Shown piece by piece: positions 8,749 to 15,800 of a stretch of 43,823 nt of DNA. This DNA is from Paenibacillus elgii NBRC 100335 (GTDB lineage: Bacteria > Bacillota > Bacilli > Paenibacillales > NBRC-103111). A program made the translations under genes and the position numbers. Location: contig NZ_BIMB01000059.1 of NCBI RefSeq assembly GCF_004000865.1, positions 1 to 43,823 on the forward strand, in the 5' to 3' direction. The notes under the pieces are model-generated. The model was given only the letters and a program-made list of their open reading frames with translations. It had not been told where the DNA came from and ran no database searches. The number at the start of each line of letters is the position of its first letter. Positions within the stretch are counted from its first letter, which is position 1.

Positions 8749-8806
8749 AGGATGAGTCATGCAAAGGGATTATCCCTTCATGCATGGTGCTCATCCTCTT
8801 TTGTTT
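8749..8806 (+). terminator. Terminator of the importer operon
   Basis: AGGATGAG (8749-8756) pairs with CTCATCCT (8790-8797). Nested arms ATGCA/TGCAT and AGGGAT/ATCCCT extend the stem. A T-rich tail (cttttgtttt) follows. About 85 nt downstream of the mdxG stop. Confidence 0.85.
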
Positions 8807-8889
8807 TAGGCTATGTTAAACTTTGTTGTTGATATTGCTTGTTAAACGAACGGGCAGGATAACGCAATGGATGCCTAGCCGAAATAATG

Positions 8890-9221
8890 GACAGAATTGC
8901 TAGTTTCATAATGCGGGGCGTACAGCAATGGCTATTGCTTCTGGTGCTACACTGCTTCTGGCAGGTTTAACAGCTGCTTTTTCGCCGGGAGATTCTATGG
9001 TTCTTCTAGTAGTTGCGCTTTCTTTGCTTGGTCTAGGATGGAATCTTTGTTTAATAAGTGGGACTGCACTCATTGTTGATTCAACTGAACCTTCCACACG
9101 GGCTAAAACTCAAGGTAAAGTGGACGTTTGGGTTGCTTTGTCAGGAGCGGCTGGTGCTGGCCGCCAGACGTTAAAGCAAACTGGCAGTTCAATTAATTCT
9201 ACAGAATGCCGGGAGGATTGA
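8890..9221 (+). pseudogene. Fragment of a major facilitator superfamily transporter
   Basis: An in-frame stretch of 97 codons from 8928 reads like the C-terminal part of an MFS permease: two hydrophobic helices, then GLGWNLCLISGTALIVDSTEPSTRAKTQGKVDVWVALSGAAGAG (family-like up to about 9155). After that the reading becomes unrelated (RQTLKQTGSS...) and stops. Immediately upstream another frame gives MDRIAS, reminiscent of the G-x-x-x-DR-x-GR loop, consistent with a frameshift. No ribosome-binding site or N-terminal half is present. This is a decayed remnant of a roughly 400-residue transporter, with a rearrangement point near 9155. Confidence 0.65.
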
Positions 9222-9470
9222 GTATTTTAAAATCACAAATCAGACGTTATTTGCAAAGATTGGCAACATAAGAATACCAAAAGAGAAGGGTAGACGTGAG
9301 AAAAGAGATCCACAGAGTGCGTGGCGATGACAATCAGAAGCAAAACAAACGAAGGAACGCTTGTTCAAGTGTGTTTGTGACGAAGCCCAAATAAGTGTGG
9401 AGCGTGTCTGCCATTATTGTATTGTTGGATTCTTGACACGGGGGAACATTTTATTCTCCAAAGTCTTCGG
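9222..9470. other. Gene-free spacer
   Basis: Between the MFS remnant and the terminator of the CotF-like operon. No convincing reading frame, promoter or repeat seen on either strand. Confidence 0.4.
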
Positions 9471-9513
9471 ATAAAATCAAAAAACGCGCCTGAACCATGG
9501 TGGTTTGCGCGTT
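9471..9513 (-). terminator. Terminator of the CotF/alcohol dehydrogenase operon
   Basis: Read on the minus strand: AACGCGC (9513-9507), inner arms AACCA/TGGTT, GCGCGTT (9489-9483), then a T-rich tail (TTTTGATTTT) down to about 9473. It lies about 20 nt after the last gene of the minus-strand operon. Confidence 0.8.
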
Positions 9514-9533
9514 TTGTCGGGACGAATACGGAG

Positions 9534-9830
9534 TCAGGACGGAATGTTCATAGCGGTCTGAATATTTTTCAGATCGAGCTGAATTTGCTCCGGAATATGG
9601 TAGGGATGGTATAGGCCCCGCTGCATCATGTAGTTTGTTATCTTTTCATGGGAGTCTATAGCTTCGTCGAGTTGTTTCATCAAAATTTGCTTGATTTCGG
9701 GGGTGGCACATTCGGTTACGGCCATGGCGTAGTTTCTGACTCCGCTCTTGGCGTTCATCAAAAAATCCATTGCGATCACGTCGTCGGTCAGCGTATGAAG
9801 CCCTGTCAAGTGTTCTAATAGGGTGTTCAT
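9534..9830 (-). CDS. yraD: CotF-like spore coat protein (YraD-like)
   Basis: A 98-residue protein of the coat-F family, mostly helical. The core (MDFLMNAKSGVRNYAMAV, then PEIKQILMKQLDEAI and HPYHIPEQIQLDL) matches the coat-F ferritin-like helical pattern. Length, order and neighbours match the B. subtilis yraD-yraE-adhB-yraF-yraG locus as I recall it. Start ATG follows AAAGGAGA. Last gene of a five-gene minus-strand operon, 13 bp after the YraE-like gene. Expected to be made in the mother cell and deposited on the spore; this is by homology only. Confidence 0.82.
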   Translation of the reverse strand: MNTLLEHLTGLHTLTDDVIAMDFLMNAKSGVRNYAMAVTECATPEIKQILMKQLDEAIDSHEKITNYMMQRGLYHPYHIPEQIQLDLKNIQTAMNIPS

Positions 9831-9843
9831 GTTTCTATCTCCT

Positions 9844-10047
9844 TTAGGTTAGGGTCACTTTAGACAACACTCCACCGAGCTCCTGAAGCTGCTGCTGTGA
9901 TAATTGCACGTCTTGCTGCAAAATTTGCCTGAGCTCCGGGTCGGTTACAAGAGCTTGCATGGTTTTGGATTTGGTCATGCAAACGGTCTTGAACGCAGCC
10001 ATTTCATGAGCCTCCAGCATCTCATGCAAAGCGTAATTGGAATTCAT
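9844..10047 (-). CDS. yraE: Small CotF-associated spore coat protein (YraE-like)
   Basis: A 67-residue helical protein (LHEMLEAHEMAAFKTVCMTKS, then QQDVQLSQQQLQELGGVL). It is clearly paralogous to the 80-residue protein at 11611-11853: both have H-E-x2-E helices followed by a K-S-K-x-M-Q-x-L segment and a Q-rich helix. Start has GGGGAGGAC upstream. It corresponds to the yraE position between yraD and adhB. Role presumed spore coat; no enzymatic motif is visible. Confidence 0.75.
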   Translation of the reverse strand: MNSNYALHEMLEAHEMAAFKTVCMTKSKTMQALVTDPELRQILQQDVQLSQQQLQELGGVLSKVTLT

Positions 10048-10078
10048 TCGGATTGTCCTCCCCTGTATTTACCCATAT

Positions 10079-11215
10079 TCAGGGCTTTAAGATGACTTTG
10101 ATGCAATTGTCCGTTTTCGTATCGAACATTTCATAGCCGTGCTTGGCCTCGCTAAGCGGAATGACGTGCGTAACAATATCTCCAGGGTCTACTTTGCCCG
10201 ACGTAACCAGTTCGTACATATACGGCATGTAGTGAATGACCGGGGCTTGCCCGGAACGGATATTCACGTTGCGTTGCATGATGTCGCCGAGCGGGAATCC
10301 GTTATAGCGTCCGCCGTATACCCCAGTGACTTGGATGGTCCCGCCTTTGCGGACAGCCTGAGACGCAATGATAAATGCGCTCATGGTGCCGCCTTGCAGT
10401 TTCAAACCGCTGGCTAGAAATTCGAGATCGCTCATCTTGCCGTCCATTCCTACCGCATCAATCACGACATCGGCGCCGCCTTTGGTCATTTCCTTGAGAT
10501 TGTTGCCGATATTTCTATCCTGTTCGAAGTTTACGATTTCCACATTGTTCGTTCGCTTCGCATGCTGTAAGCGGTAATCGACATAGTCAACGGCGATGAC
10601 TCGCTTTGCTCCCTTCAGCCAGCAGAATTTCTGGGCCAGAAGTCCGACCGGACCGCAGCCGAGCACGATGACCGTATCTCCATTCTTGACACCGGCGTTA
10701 TCTACGCTCCAGAATGCCGTCGTCATGGCATCGGCGATCAAGCTTAGCTTTTCGTCCGGTTGCTCGCAGTTTTCAGGAATCTTGAAGTGGGTGAAATTAG
10801 CAAACGGAACTCGTAAATACTCCGCTTGCCCGCCAGGGTAACCACCGGTCGTTCCGGAGTAGCCGAAATATGCGCCCATATCCCCGTGTTCGTTTGAATT
10901 GTCGCATTGGCTTTCCAGCTGATTCTTACAATAAAAGCATTCCCCGCATGCGATGTTAAAAGGGATGATCACCCGGTCACCTTTCTTTACCTTGGTCACT
11001 CCAGGGCCTACTTCTTCTACGATCCCCATCGGTTCATGCCCGATGACATAGTTCTCCTGAAGGTTAGGGATCATCCCGTGAATCAGGTGAAGGTCCGAAC
11101 CGCAAATGGCGGAACTGGTGACTCTTACGATCATATCGTCCGGTTTCACAATCTTCGGATCCGGCACCTCTTTGACCACGACATTTTTAATCCCTTGATA
11201 CGTTACCGCCTTCAT
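10079..11215 (-). CDS. adhB: Zinc-dependent alcohol dehydrogenase (AdhB-like)
   Basis: A 378-residue medium-chain dehydrogenase. Catalytic zinc ligands are Cys38, His60 and Glu61; the structural zinc site is the four-Cys lobe at 90, 93, 96 and 104. The Rossmann fold has VIVLGCGPVGLLAQ, followed by the acidic strand end (VIAVDYVD) that suggests NAD(H). It resembles the glutathione-independent formaldehyde/threonine dehydrogenase branch; substrate is not readable. Its start overlaps the upstream CotF-like stop by 4 bp (ATGA), so it is translationally coupled to spore-coat genes. This sandwich of a dehydrogenase between coat-F genes is the same as in B. subtilis adhB. Confidence 0.88.
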   Translation of the reverse strand: MKAVTYQGIKNVVVKEVPDPKIVKPDDMIVRVTSSAICGSDLHLIHGMIPNLQENYVIGHEPMGIVEEVGPGVTKVKKGDRVIIPFNIACGECFYCKNQLESQCDNSNEHGDMGAYFGYSGTTGGYPGGQAEYLRVPFANFTHFKIPENCEQPDEKLSLIADAMTTAFWSVDNAGVKNGDTVIVLGCGPVGLLAQKFCWLKGAKRVIAVDYVDYRLQHAKRTNNVEIVNFEQDRNIGNNLKEMTKGGADVVIDAVGMDGKMSDLEFLASGLKLQGGTMSAFIIASQAVRKGGTIQVTGVYGGRYNGFPLGDIMQRNVNIRSGQAPVIHYMPYMYELVTSGKVDPGDIVTHVIPLSEAKHGYEMFDTKTDNCIKVILKP

Positions 11216-11598
11216 GCTTTATGTCCTCCAATATGTTCATCTGGGGTCCGATCAAACATCCCTTTACGCGACGTATCATCCGGGAACAAATTCATCTGCC
11301 CGATCATCACCGTATTTTTCGCTGAAAGCTGGTCGAGTTGGTACTGTTCGTTCAGCTCGTAAGGATGGAACCATTTTTTGCGAATCATAAGCTCCGTGAT
11401 TTCTTGGTGCAGTGCAATCCCCTGCATAAGATGATTGCGCAGCAGCGCTCTTACATCGGGAGAAGCCGTTTCCGTCAGGGCGATGGACAAATTTCGCACA
11501 CCCTCCTTGGCACGAATAAGGAAATCCATTGCAAATGTCATATCTGCCATCTCCGGCATATTTAACGAATTAATCGGGTCTAAATAATCGGTGTTCAT
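11212..11598 (-). CDS. yraF: CotF-like spore coat protein (YraF-like)
   Basis: A 128-residue coat-F family protein. Residues about 15-105 carry the same helical pattern as the 98-residue protein at 9534 (MDFLIRAKEGVRNLSIALTE, HQEITELMIRKKWFHPY), with a longer polar C-terminal tail ending GGHKA. Its stop overlaps the dehydrogenase start by 4 bp. It occupies the yraF position in the B. subtilis-type locus. Likely a spore coat or inner coat component; role by family only. Confidence 0.8.
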   Translation of the reverse strand: MNTDYLDPINSLNMPEMADMTFAMDFLIRAKEGVRNLSIALTETASPDVRALLRNHLMQGIALHQEITELMIRKKWFHPYELNEQYQLDQLSAKNTVMIGQMNLFPDDTSRKGMFDRTPDEHIGGHKA

Positions 11599-11610
11599 TG
11601 GCGCTCCCCT

Positions 11611-11853
11611 TTAATGTGTGATAGGTGTCGGGCTATTCGGAACAGGCGCTTGGAATGGAGCTCTTGCGTAGATGGCCTGGAGCTCGGCGATCTGTTGCGT
11701 GGATAGAATGACGTCCTTCTGCATTAACGCTTTCAGCTCCTGGTCAAAGACCAAGCCTTGCATAAGTTTTGACTTAGCGAGGCAGAGCGTTTTGAAGTTT
11801 AACGCTTCATGCAGTTCCATCGATTCGTGCGGCGCTAGCGTTGGCGTATTCAT
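11611..11853 (-). CDS. yraG: Small CotF-associated spore coat protein (YraG-like), first gene of operon
   Basis: An 80-residue helical protein paralogous to the 67-residue one downstream (HESMELHEALNFKTLCLAKS, KLMQGLV, DVILSTQQIAEL). A longer reading starts at 11880, but AAAGGAGGGG lies inside it, 11 nt before the ATG at 11853, so the shorter start is preferred; this also aligns the N-terminus with its paralogue. First gene of the coat/dehydrogenase operon. Upstream, a minus-strand stretch around 11905-11935 (ACC ... GTATAGGAT) vaguely resembles a SigK-type promoter but is not convincing. Confidence 0.78.
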   Translation of the reverse strand: MNTPTLAPHESMELHEALNFKTLCLAKSKLMQGLVFDQELKALMQKDVILSTQQIAELQAIYARAPFQAPVPNSPTPITH

Positions 11854-12044
11854 TGAGAAATTATCCCCTCCTTTTTTCATCCGATTTAGCTTTTCCTACG
11901 CATTGGATCCTATACAAAAATGGATTGCCGGTAATGTGGGGTCCGGATATTCCCATGCAGTCACAGGAATATAAACAAAATCTCAACCGCATACTTATTT
12001 CTGTTTAAGTTATTGATCTTTGCTCTAAGGAAGGAGGACTCACC

Positions 12045-12326
12045 TTGCCCAATGAAAACAAAATTGATCTAGCCACCGAAAATGCAAGAAAACCGGCAGA
12101 AGGTACACTTCACTCGAGCGGCAATACGCTGGAGCAGCATGCATCTAACGCGGTTTCTGAGGCGCAAACGGCTTTAAATCAGGCGATAAGCTCGATAAGT
12201 GAATCTAATGCGGCAACAAATTCACAAGCTTTGGAGACGGCCCGGCAGCAATTGACCCAAGCAGAGGAATTTTTAGATCAAGCGCAAACTTCAGCAAACG
12301 CATTACGTCTACCGGACCAACAATAA
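12045..12326 (+). CDS. Small Ala/Ser/Gln-rich helical protein of unknown function
   Basis: A 93-residue hydrophilic protein with no recognisable family. Composition is rich in Ala, Ser, Gln, Asn and Glu, with two predicted amphipathic helices (about 27-55 and 60-85) that could form a coiled coil. The start is TTG at 12045, well supported by AAGGAGG 7 nt upstream. It is divergent from the CotF-like operon and has no partner gene. Composition resembles small acid-soluble or spore-associated proteins in a general way only, so a spore role suggested by location is speculation. Confidence 0.6.
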   Translation: MPNENKIDLATENARKPAEGTLHSSGNTLEQHASNAVSEAQTALNQAISSISESNAATNSQALETARQQLTQAEEFLDQAQTSANALRLPDQQ

Positions 12327-12458
12327 AACGGTAGCTTTGGTAGTGGCAGTGATTCTCCTTCTTATTCGGTACAAGTGGAATCAAGCTCACTAATGTCGAG
12401 GTATGGTCGTCTGTCTATGTAGACGCTGCTTATGATGATTTCCGAATTTACGCCGATA

Positions 12459-12525
12459 CTCTCCGCATGGGCAAATGAACTGCGTTGACGCTTGGAGGAA
12501 CGTATTTGCCATAGACACGGAGAGT
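12459..12525. other. Long imperfect inverted repeat in an intergenic region
   Basis: Outer arms ACTCTCCG (12459-12466) and CGGAGAGT (12518-12525) are perfectly complementary; inner arms ATGGGCAAAT (12468-12477) and ATTTGCCAT (12504-12512) pair with one bulge. A smaller hairpin (CGTCT/AGACG) lies upstream at about 12408-12425. No gene is seen from 12327 to 12799; this is the only structured part apart from the terminator at 12674. Confidence 0.45.
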
Positions 12526-12673
12526 CACCGTAAATAACCTCTTAATGTTGAAGAGCATATTTTTAGTGGATATAAGCAAGACTACGGAAATTGCCCCCTT
12601 TCAATGAGACATTTTTGCACGTCGGCGAACGCGCTTGATTTGGCGGACCAGCGCAGCGAATCATGACAAGCGA

Positions 12674-12708
12674 AAGGGAGGTCCTTTAGGGGCCTCCCTC
12701 TTTCTTCT
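12674..12708 (+). terminator. Terminator-like hairpin, plus strand
   Basis: AGGGAGG (12675-12681) pairs with CCTCCCT (12693-12699), followed by a pyrimidine-rich tail (ctttcttctgcttcc). It is about 350 nt downstream of the small gene ending at 12326, which has no nearer terminator. Confidence 0.5.
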
Positions 12709-12799
12709 GCTTCCTTTTATTACGGGTTGGTCGTTGCTCTTCAGCACCACGCGCGGCGGCAGCGCAAGCAGGGCGACGTCTTCGGGGCATAGCCCACAT

Positions 12800-13318
12800 T
12801 TAGGAACGTGTCGTACTGGCTGCATTCTTTTGTTTTGCCGTTTCCACTCGTGTCATGGTTCCGAAATAGACCACGCAGAACGCTCGAGTCATCAGGAATG
12901 TGAGAAAAATCGTGGCCCATGACCAAAACCAGTTCCAACGAACATACCGAATCAGATCGGTATATTGTTCGATAAGCACCTCGACCACCGTAAGTACAGT
13001 AGTGAATAATACATAATAGCCGAATTGAACCCAGCGCCCCCGATGGGACGGATAATATGTGTTAAACACCGCACATGTCATCGGATAGGCCATATATTCG
13101 TAGGTGAAGCTCGTCCGGCTAACGTCGGCAAGCTCCCTTACGGGATAGGTGAGAAGTTTGAGTTCGACCACGGCATGACCGAAAATACACGTAATATACT
13201 GTTTGAACAAAAAAGCGACCATCGCCAATCGACGTTTCTGCCGCGGGATGATGAGAATCAATAACAATGAAAGGATCCACACTGAAACGATAATGCCGTA
13301 TTGCAGCAGCAAACTCAT
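12800..13318 (-). CDS. CBO0543-like integral membrane protein
   Basis: A 172-residue protein with four or five hydrophobic helices and no signal peptide cleavage site. It resembles the CBO0543 family of small Bacillota membrane proteins: helix, basic PRQKRR turn, helix, a YPVREL motif, an aromatic segment with Y-P, then two more helices and a basic tail. Function of the family is unknown. Its start overlaps the upstream relative's stop by 4 bp (ATGA), so the two are a coupled pair. Confidence 0.72.
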   Translation of the reverse strand: MSLLLQYGIIVSVWILSLLLILIIPRQKRRLAMVAFLFKQYITCIFGHAVVELKLLTYPVRELADVSRTSFTYEYMAYPMTCAVFNTYYPSHRGRWVQFGYYVLFTTVLTVVEVLIEQYTDLIRYVRWNWFWSWATIFLTFLMTRAFCVVYFGTMTRVETAKQKNAASTTRS

Positions 13319-13656
13319 CTCTCATTCGCTTCCTTCCTGAAAACTTTGCGGTCCCTAAAGAACCAACTCGCTAGGCAGCGGACGGACAGAAAAATAATCG
13401 AGTACACGCTCGCAACAGGCGTCCACACCACTTTGAACGTGATATTCAAATCCGAAGCTTTGGGGAATTCACGTAACGGGTAGGCCACCAAATCAAATTG
13501 AACGAGCAGCACTTCTACTATCCATCCAACAGCCTGACACACAAGAAAGCACAACACAAATTCATGAGCTTTTGCTCTTGGAACAAGAAAATAGATGGTG
13601 GTTATACACACAAACCAGACTAGCAACAATAAATTTCGTTCCACGTCCATGGCCAT
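13315..13656 (-). CDS. CBO0543-like membrane protein, short paralogue
   Basis: A 113-residue membrane protein related to the following gene: LVWFVCITTIYFLVPRAKAH parallels the downstream protein's first helix and basic turn, and YPLREFP parallels YPVREL. It lacks the last one or two helices, so it is either a shortened member or a truncated copy. The ribosome-binding site is weak; ATG at 13656 or 13650 could be used. A hetero-oligomer with its coupled neighbour is possible. Confidence 0.65.
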   Translation of the reverse strand: MAMDVERNLLLLVWFVCITTIYFLVPRAKAHEFVLCFLVCQAVGWIVEVLLVQFDLVAYPLREFPKASDLNITFKVVWTPVASVYSIIFLSVRCLASWFFRDRKVFRKEANER

Positions 13657-13681
13657 AGCTTGTACAAGGAAGGAGGCTCCT

Positions 13682-13732
13682 ATGTATAGTGTACGTCTTT
13701 TTATTCATACTCTCGTGGGCGGTGATAATTAG
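13682..13732 (+). CDS. Possible 16-residue peptide ORF with a perfect ribosome-binding site
   Basis: AAGGAAGGAGG (13668-13677 region) precedes ATG by 5 nt; the frame runs MYSVRLFIHTLVGGDN and stops at TAG. Without the strong binding site this would be ignored. It could be a leader peptide, a remnant of a lost gene, or chance. Confidence 0.25.
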   Translation: MYSVRLFIHTLVGGDN

Positions 13733-13877
13733 GCAAAACACAACACCGTTTACTCGTTGTCCGTCATAGACACGAACTTTCGGGGTTCCCGTAAAAATAT
13801 TTTATTTTCCAGGCACTTGAACCTCATTCAGTCATATAAATAGGTAATAGCAGTTCGAACTTGTTGAGGAGGATTTT

Positions 13878-14972
13878 ATGCAAGTGATGTTACCGAGTGA
13901 ACAGTATTTCGGTAAGTTTGAGGCGTTTTTTTTATTTTACGGAGCCATGCCTACAGGCGTTACTGTTTCTGAAACTGGGCGCATTTTTATTTGCTTTCCA
14001 AGATGGGGAGACGATGTTAAATTTACGGTGGCTGAAATCGTTCGCGGTACATTACAGCCTTATCCTAGTTTAGACGCTAATTTGGTAAGCCAATCGAATT
14101 TCACAACATCCTTCATTAGTGTCCAAAGTGTCGTTGCTGATGGAAAGGGAACGCTTTGGGTACTGGATACGGGGGCTCCTAATTTCTCAGAACCCATCAA
14201 AGGGGGGGCGAAGTTAGTCGCTGTAGATTTAAATTCAAATACCATAAGAAGTGTATATACATTTACGGAAAATGTTGTCCTGCCAACCACTTATCTGAAT
14301 GATGTCCGATTTGATTTTCGTGTTGGTAAAGCAGGTTATGCTTATATAACGGATTCGTCTTCCCGAGGACCAGGAGCCATTATTGTCGTTGATTTAGAAA
14401 CGGGCTATGCCTGGAGACGGTTAAACGGAGCAAATTCAACCTCGCCCGATCTCTTTTTCTTACCGAAAGTTGAAGGTAAAATCCTGATGAATCGAAACAA
14501 AGATGGATCTACTTCACCGTTTAGATTGGCATCCGATGGTATAGCGATTTCCCCGGACGGCAAGATGTTGTATTTTTGTCCTCTCTCCAGTCGTCATCTG
14601 TACTCGATTTCAACGGAAGCCCTAAGAGACCGAACGATACCGGATATGAATTTACAGGATCACGTGAAGTATTGGGGAGAAAAAGGTGCTTCAGATGGAA
14701 TGATCACCGATGCAAAAGGAAACGTTTATGCTGGAGACTATGAAAACAATAGTATTCGAAAGATATTGCCGAATGGAATAATGGAAACCATCGCACATGA
14801 TCCGAGAATTTTATGGCCGGATACTTTTTCTATTGGTCCAGATCAATACTTATATTTCATCGTGAACCAATTACATCGGCAGTCAAGATTTCATTATGGA
14901 AATGACCTGAGGCAGAAGCCTTATAGTTTACTCCGTATGAAAATAGACGAACCACCTGCTCCTACCTTTTAG
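13878..14972 (+). CDS. Major royal jelly protein/Yellow-like beta-propeller protein
   Basis: A 364-residue protein whose pattern fits the MRJP/Yellow family, a six-bladed beta-propeller related to SMP-30/gluconolactonase. Signature segments are PTGVTVSETGRIFICFPRW near the N-terminus, LWVLDTG (about 93-99), YLNDVRFDF, YAYITDS, DGIAISPDGKMLYFCPLSS (about 217-235) and ASDGMITDAKGNVYAGDYE (about 270). These recur as propeller blades. No signal peptide is seen, so cytoplasmic. GAGGAGG precedes the ATG. Bacterial members may act as lactonases or bind small amines; function here is unknown. The gene is noticeably AT-richer than the amylase genes, suggesting transfer. Confidence 0.8.
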   Translation: MQVMLPSEQYFGKFEAFFLFYGAMPTGVTVSETGRIFICFPRWGDDVKFTVAEIVRGTLQPYPSLDANLVSQSNFTTSFISVQSVVADGKGTLWVLDTGAPNFSEPIKGGAKLVAVDLNSNTIRSVYTFTENVVLPTTYLNDVRFDFRVGKAGYAYITDSSSRGPGAIIVVDLETGYAWRRLNGANSTSPDLFFLPKVEGKILMNRNKDGSTSPFRLASDGIAISPDGKMLYFCPLSSRHLYSISTEALRDRTIPDMNLQDHVKYWGEKGASDGMITDAKGNVYAGDYENNSIRKILPNGIMETIAHDPRILWPDTFSIGPDQYLYFIVNQLHRQSRFHYGNDLRQKPYSLLRMKIDEPPAPTF

Positions 14973-15050
14973 TAAATATTTCGCTTTACAAAGTTGACTC
15001 TATTTGCATAGAAAATGTATTTTATGACTTTAAGGTTATTAAGAATTTGG

Positions 15051-15094
15051 AGGCTGCCGCTCGGCAGCCTGTTCAGCTATCGGGACACGATAGC
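15051..15094. repeat. Two tandem perfect hairpins
   Basis: AGGCTGCC (15051-15058) pairs with GGCAGCCT (15063-15070) across GCTC; six bases later GCTATCG (15076-15082) pairs with CGATAGC (15088-15094) across five bases. No T-run follows closely. They lie between the MRJP-like gene and the convergent NTF2-like gene. Confidence 0.5.
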
Positions 15095-15160
15095 AACCGA
15101 AGGGGAGCAATAGAGAAGAAGCATTGTATATATTTTCTCCACTTGTTTTTTTAATTTTCA

Positions 15161-15496
15161 CTAATCGCCTCTAAGAAACCAAACCTTTGTAATTAGATCA
15201 TCCTTTATTTCATACATTGCAACTGCTTCTATAATGGCACCTTCTAATCTTCCAGTTATTTCTTCATGGTCTATTACATATTTTCCGTGAAATATTCTTT
15301 TATCAACAGTTGCTAACATATTAGGGTATGATTCGAACAATTTATGATAGCGCTCTCTCATAGCCACTTGCCCTTCTATGGCAAGTGTATTAGGAAAATC
15401 ATAAATTTTAACATCTTCACTATAACATTCCATAAATAAGTCAATATTTTTATCGTTATATGCTTGTAATTGTCTTTGTACAACAGATTCTCTCAT
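15161..15496 (-). CDS. NTF2-like/SnoaL-like small protein
   Basis: A 111-residue protein with the cone-shaped NTF2-like fold pattern: N-terminal helices (QLQAYNDKNIDLFMECYSEDVKIYDFP), a middle helix (AMRERYHKLFESYP), then beta strands ending VWFLRGD. Similar proteins are annotated as nuclear transport factor 2 family or steroid delta-isomerase-like. The fold hosts many enzymes and binding proteins, so no reaction is assigned. TTAGGAGGGA precedes the ATG. It is a single gene, AT-rich, and probably acquired with its neighbours. Confidence 0.72.
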   Translation of the reverse strand: MRESVVQRQLQAYNDKNIDLFMECYSEDVKIYDFPNTLAIEGQVAMRERYHKLFESYPNMLATVDKRIFHGKYVIDHEEITGRLEGAIIEAVAMYEIKDDLITKVWFLRGD

Positions 15497-15683
15497 ACTA
15501 CTTCCCTCCTAAAAACAAAGATATTGTCAGTAGATAGTATATTAGAAATAGCCTCAAAGTAGAAGAGTTTTCTAAGAGTAGATAAATCAGTAAATGTTGT
15601 TAAACTCCATCGGGACGATAGAGAACGATACTTCAAAAAATGAAAATCGATTTACAAAACAAGAATGTTGTAGAAGATAAACA

Positions 15684-15730
15684 AAAAGAAATGGATAGAG
15701 ATTCAGATCTCTTCTGAAACCTCTATCCAT
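15684..15730 (-). terminator. Terminator downstream of the GH13 gene
   Basis: Perfect 10-bp arms ATGGATAGAG (15691-15700) and CTCTATCCAT (15721-15730), with inner arms TTCAG/CTGAA. On the minus strand the second arm is followed by TTCTTTTTGTTT. It sits about 70 nt beyond the stop of the minus-strand GH13 gene. From 15497 to 15690 no gene is seen. Confidence 0.8.
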
Positions 15731-15800
15731 TCTTATTATCACCAATTAAATATCTAACATTGTATTCATGCTTATCGATATTGTTTATATTGTACTTTCT

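Noticed and set aside
8700..8750. Possible promoter TTGAAT/TAATAA just before the importer terminator
   Set aside because: Any transcript would end at once in the hairpin at 8749-8806 and no gene follows.
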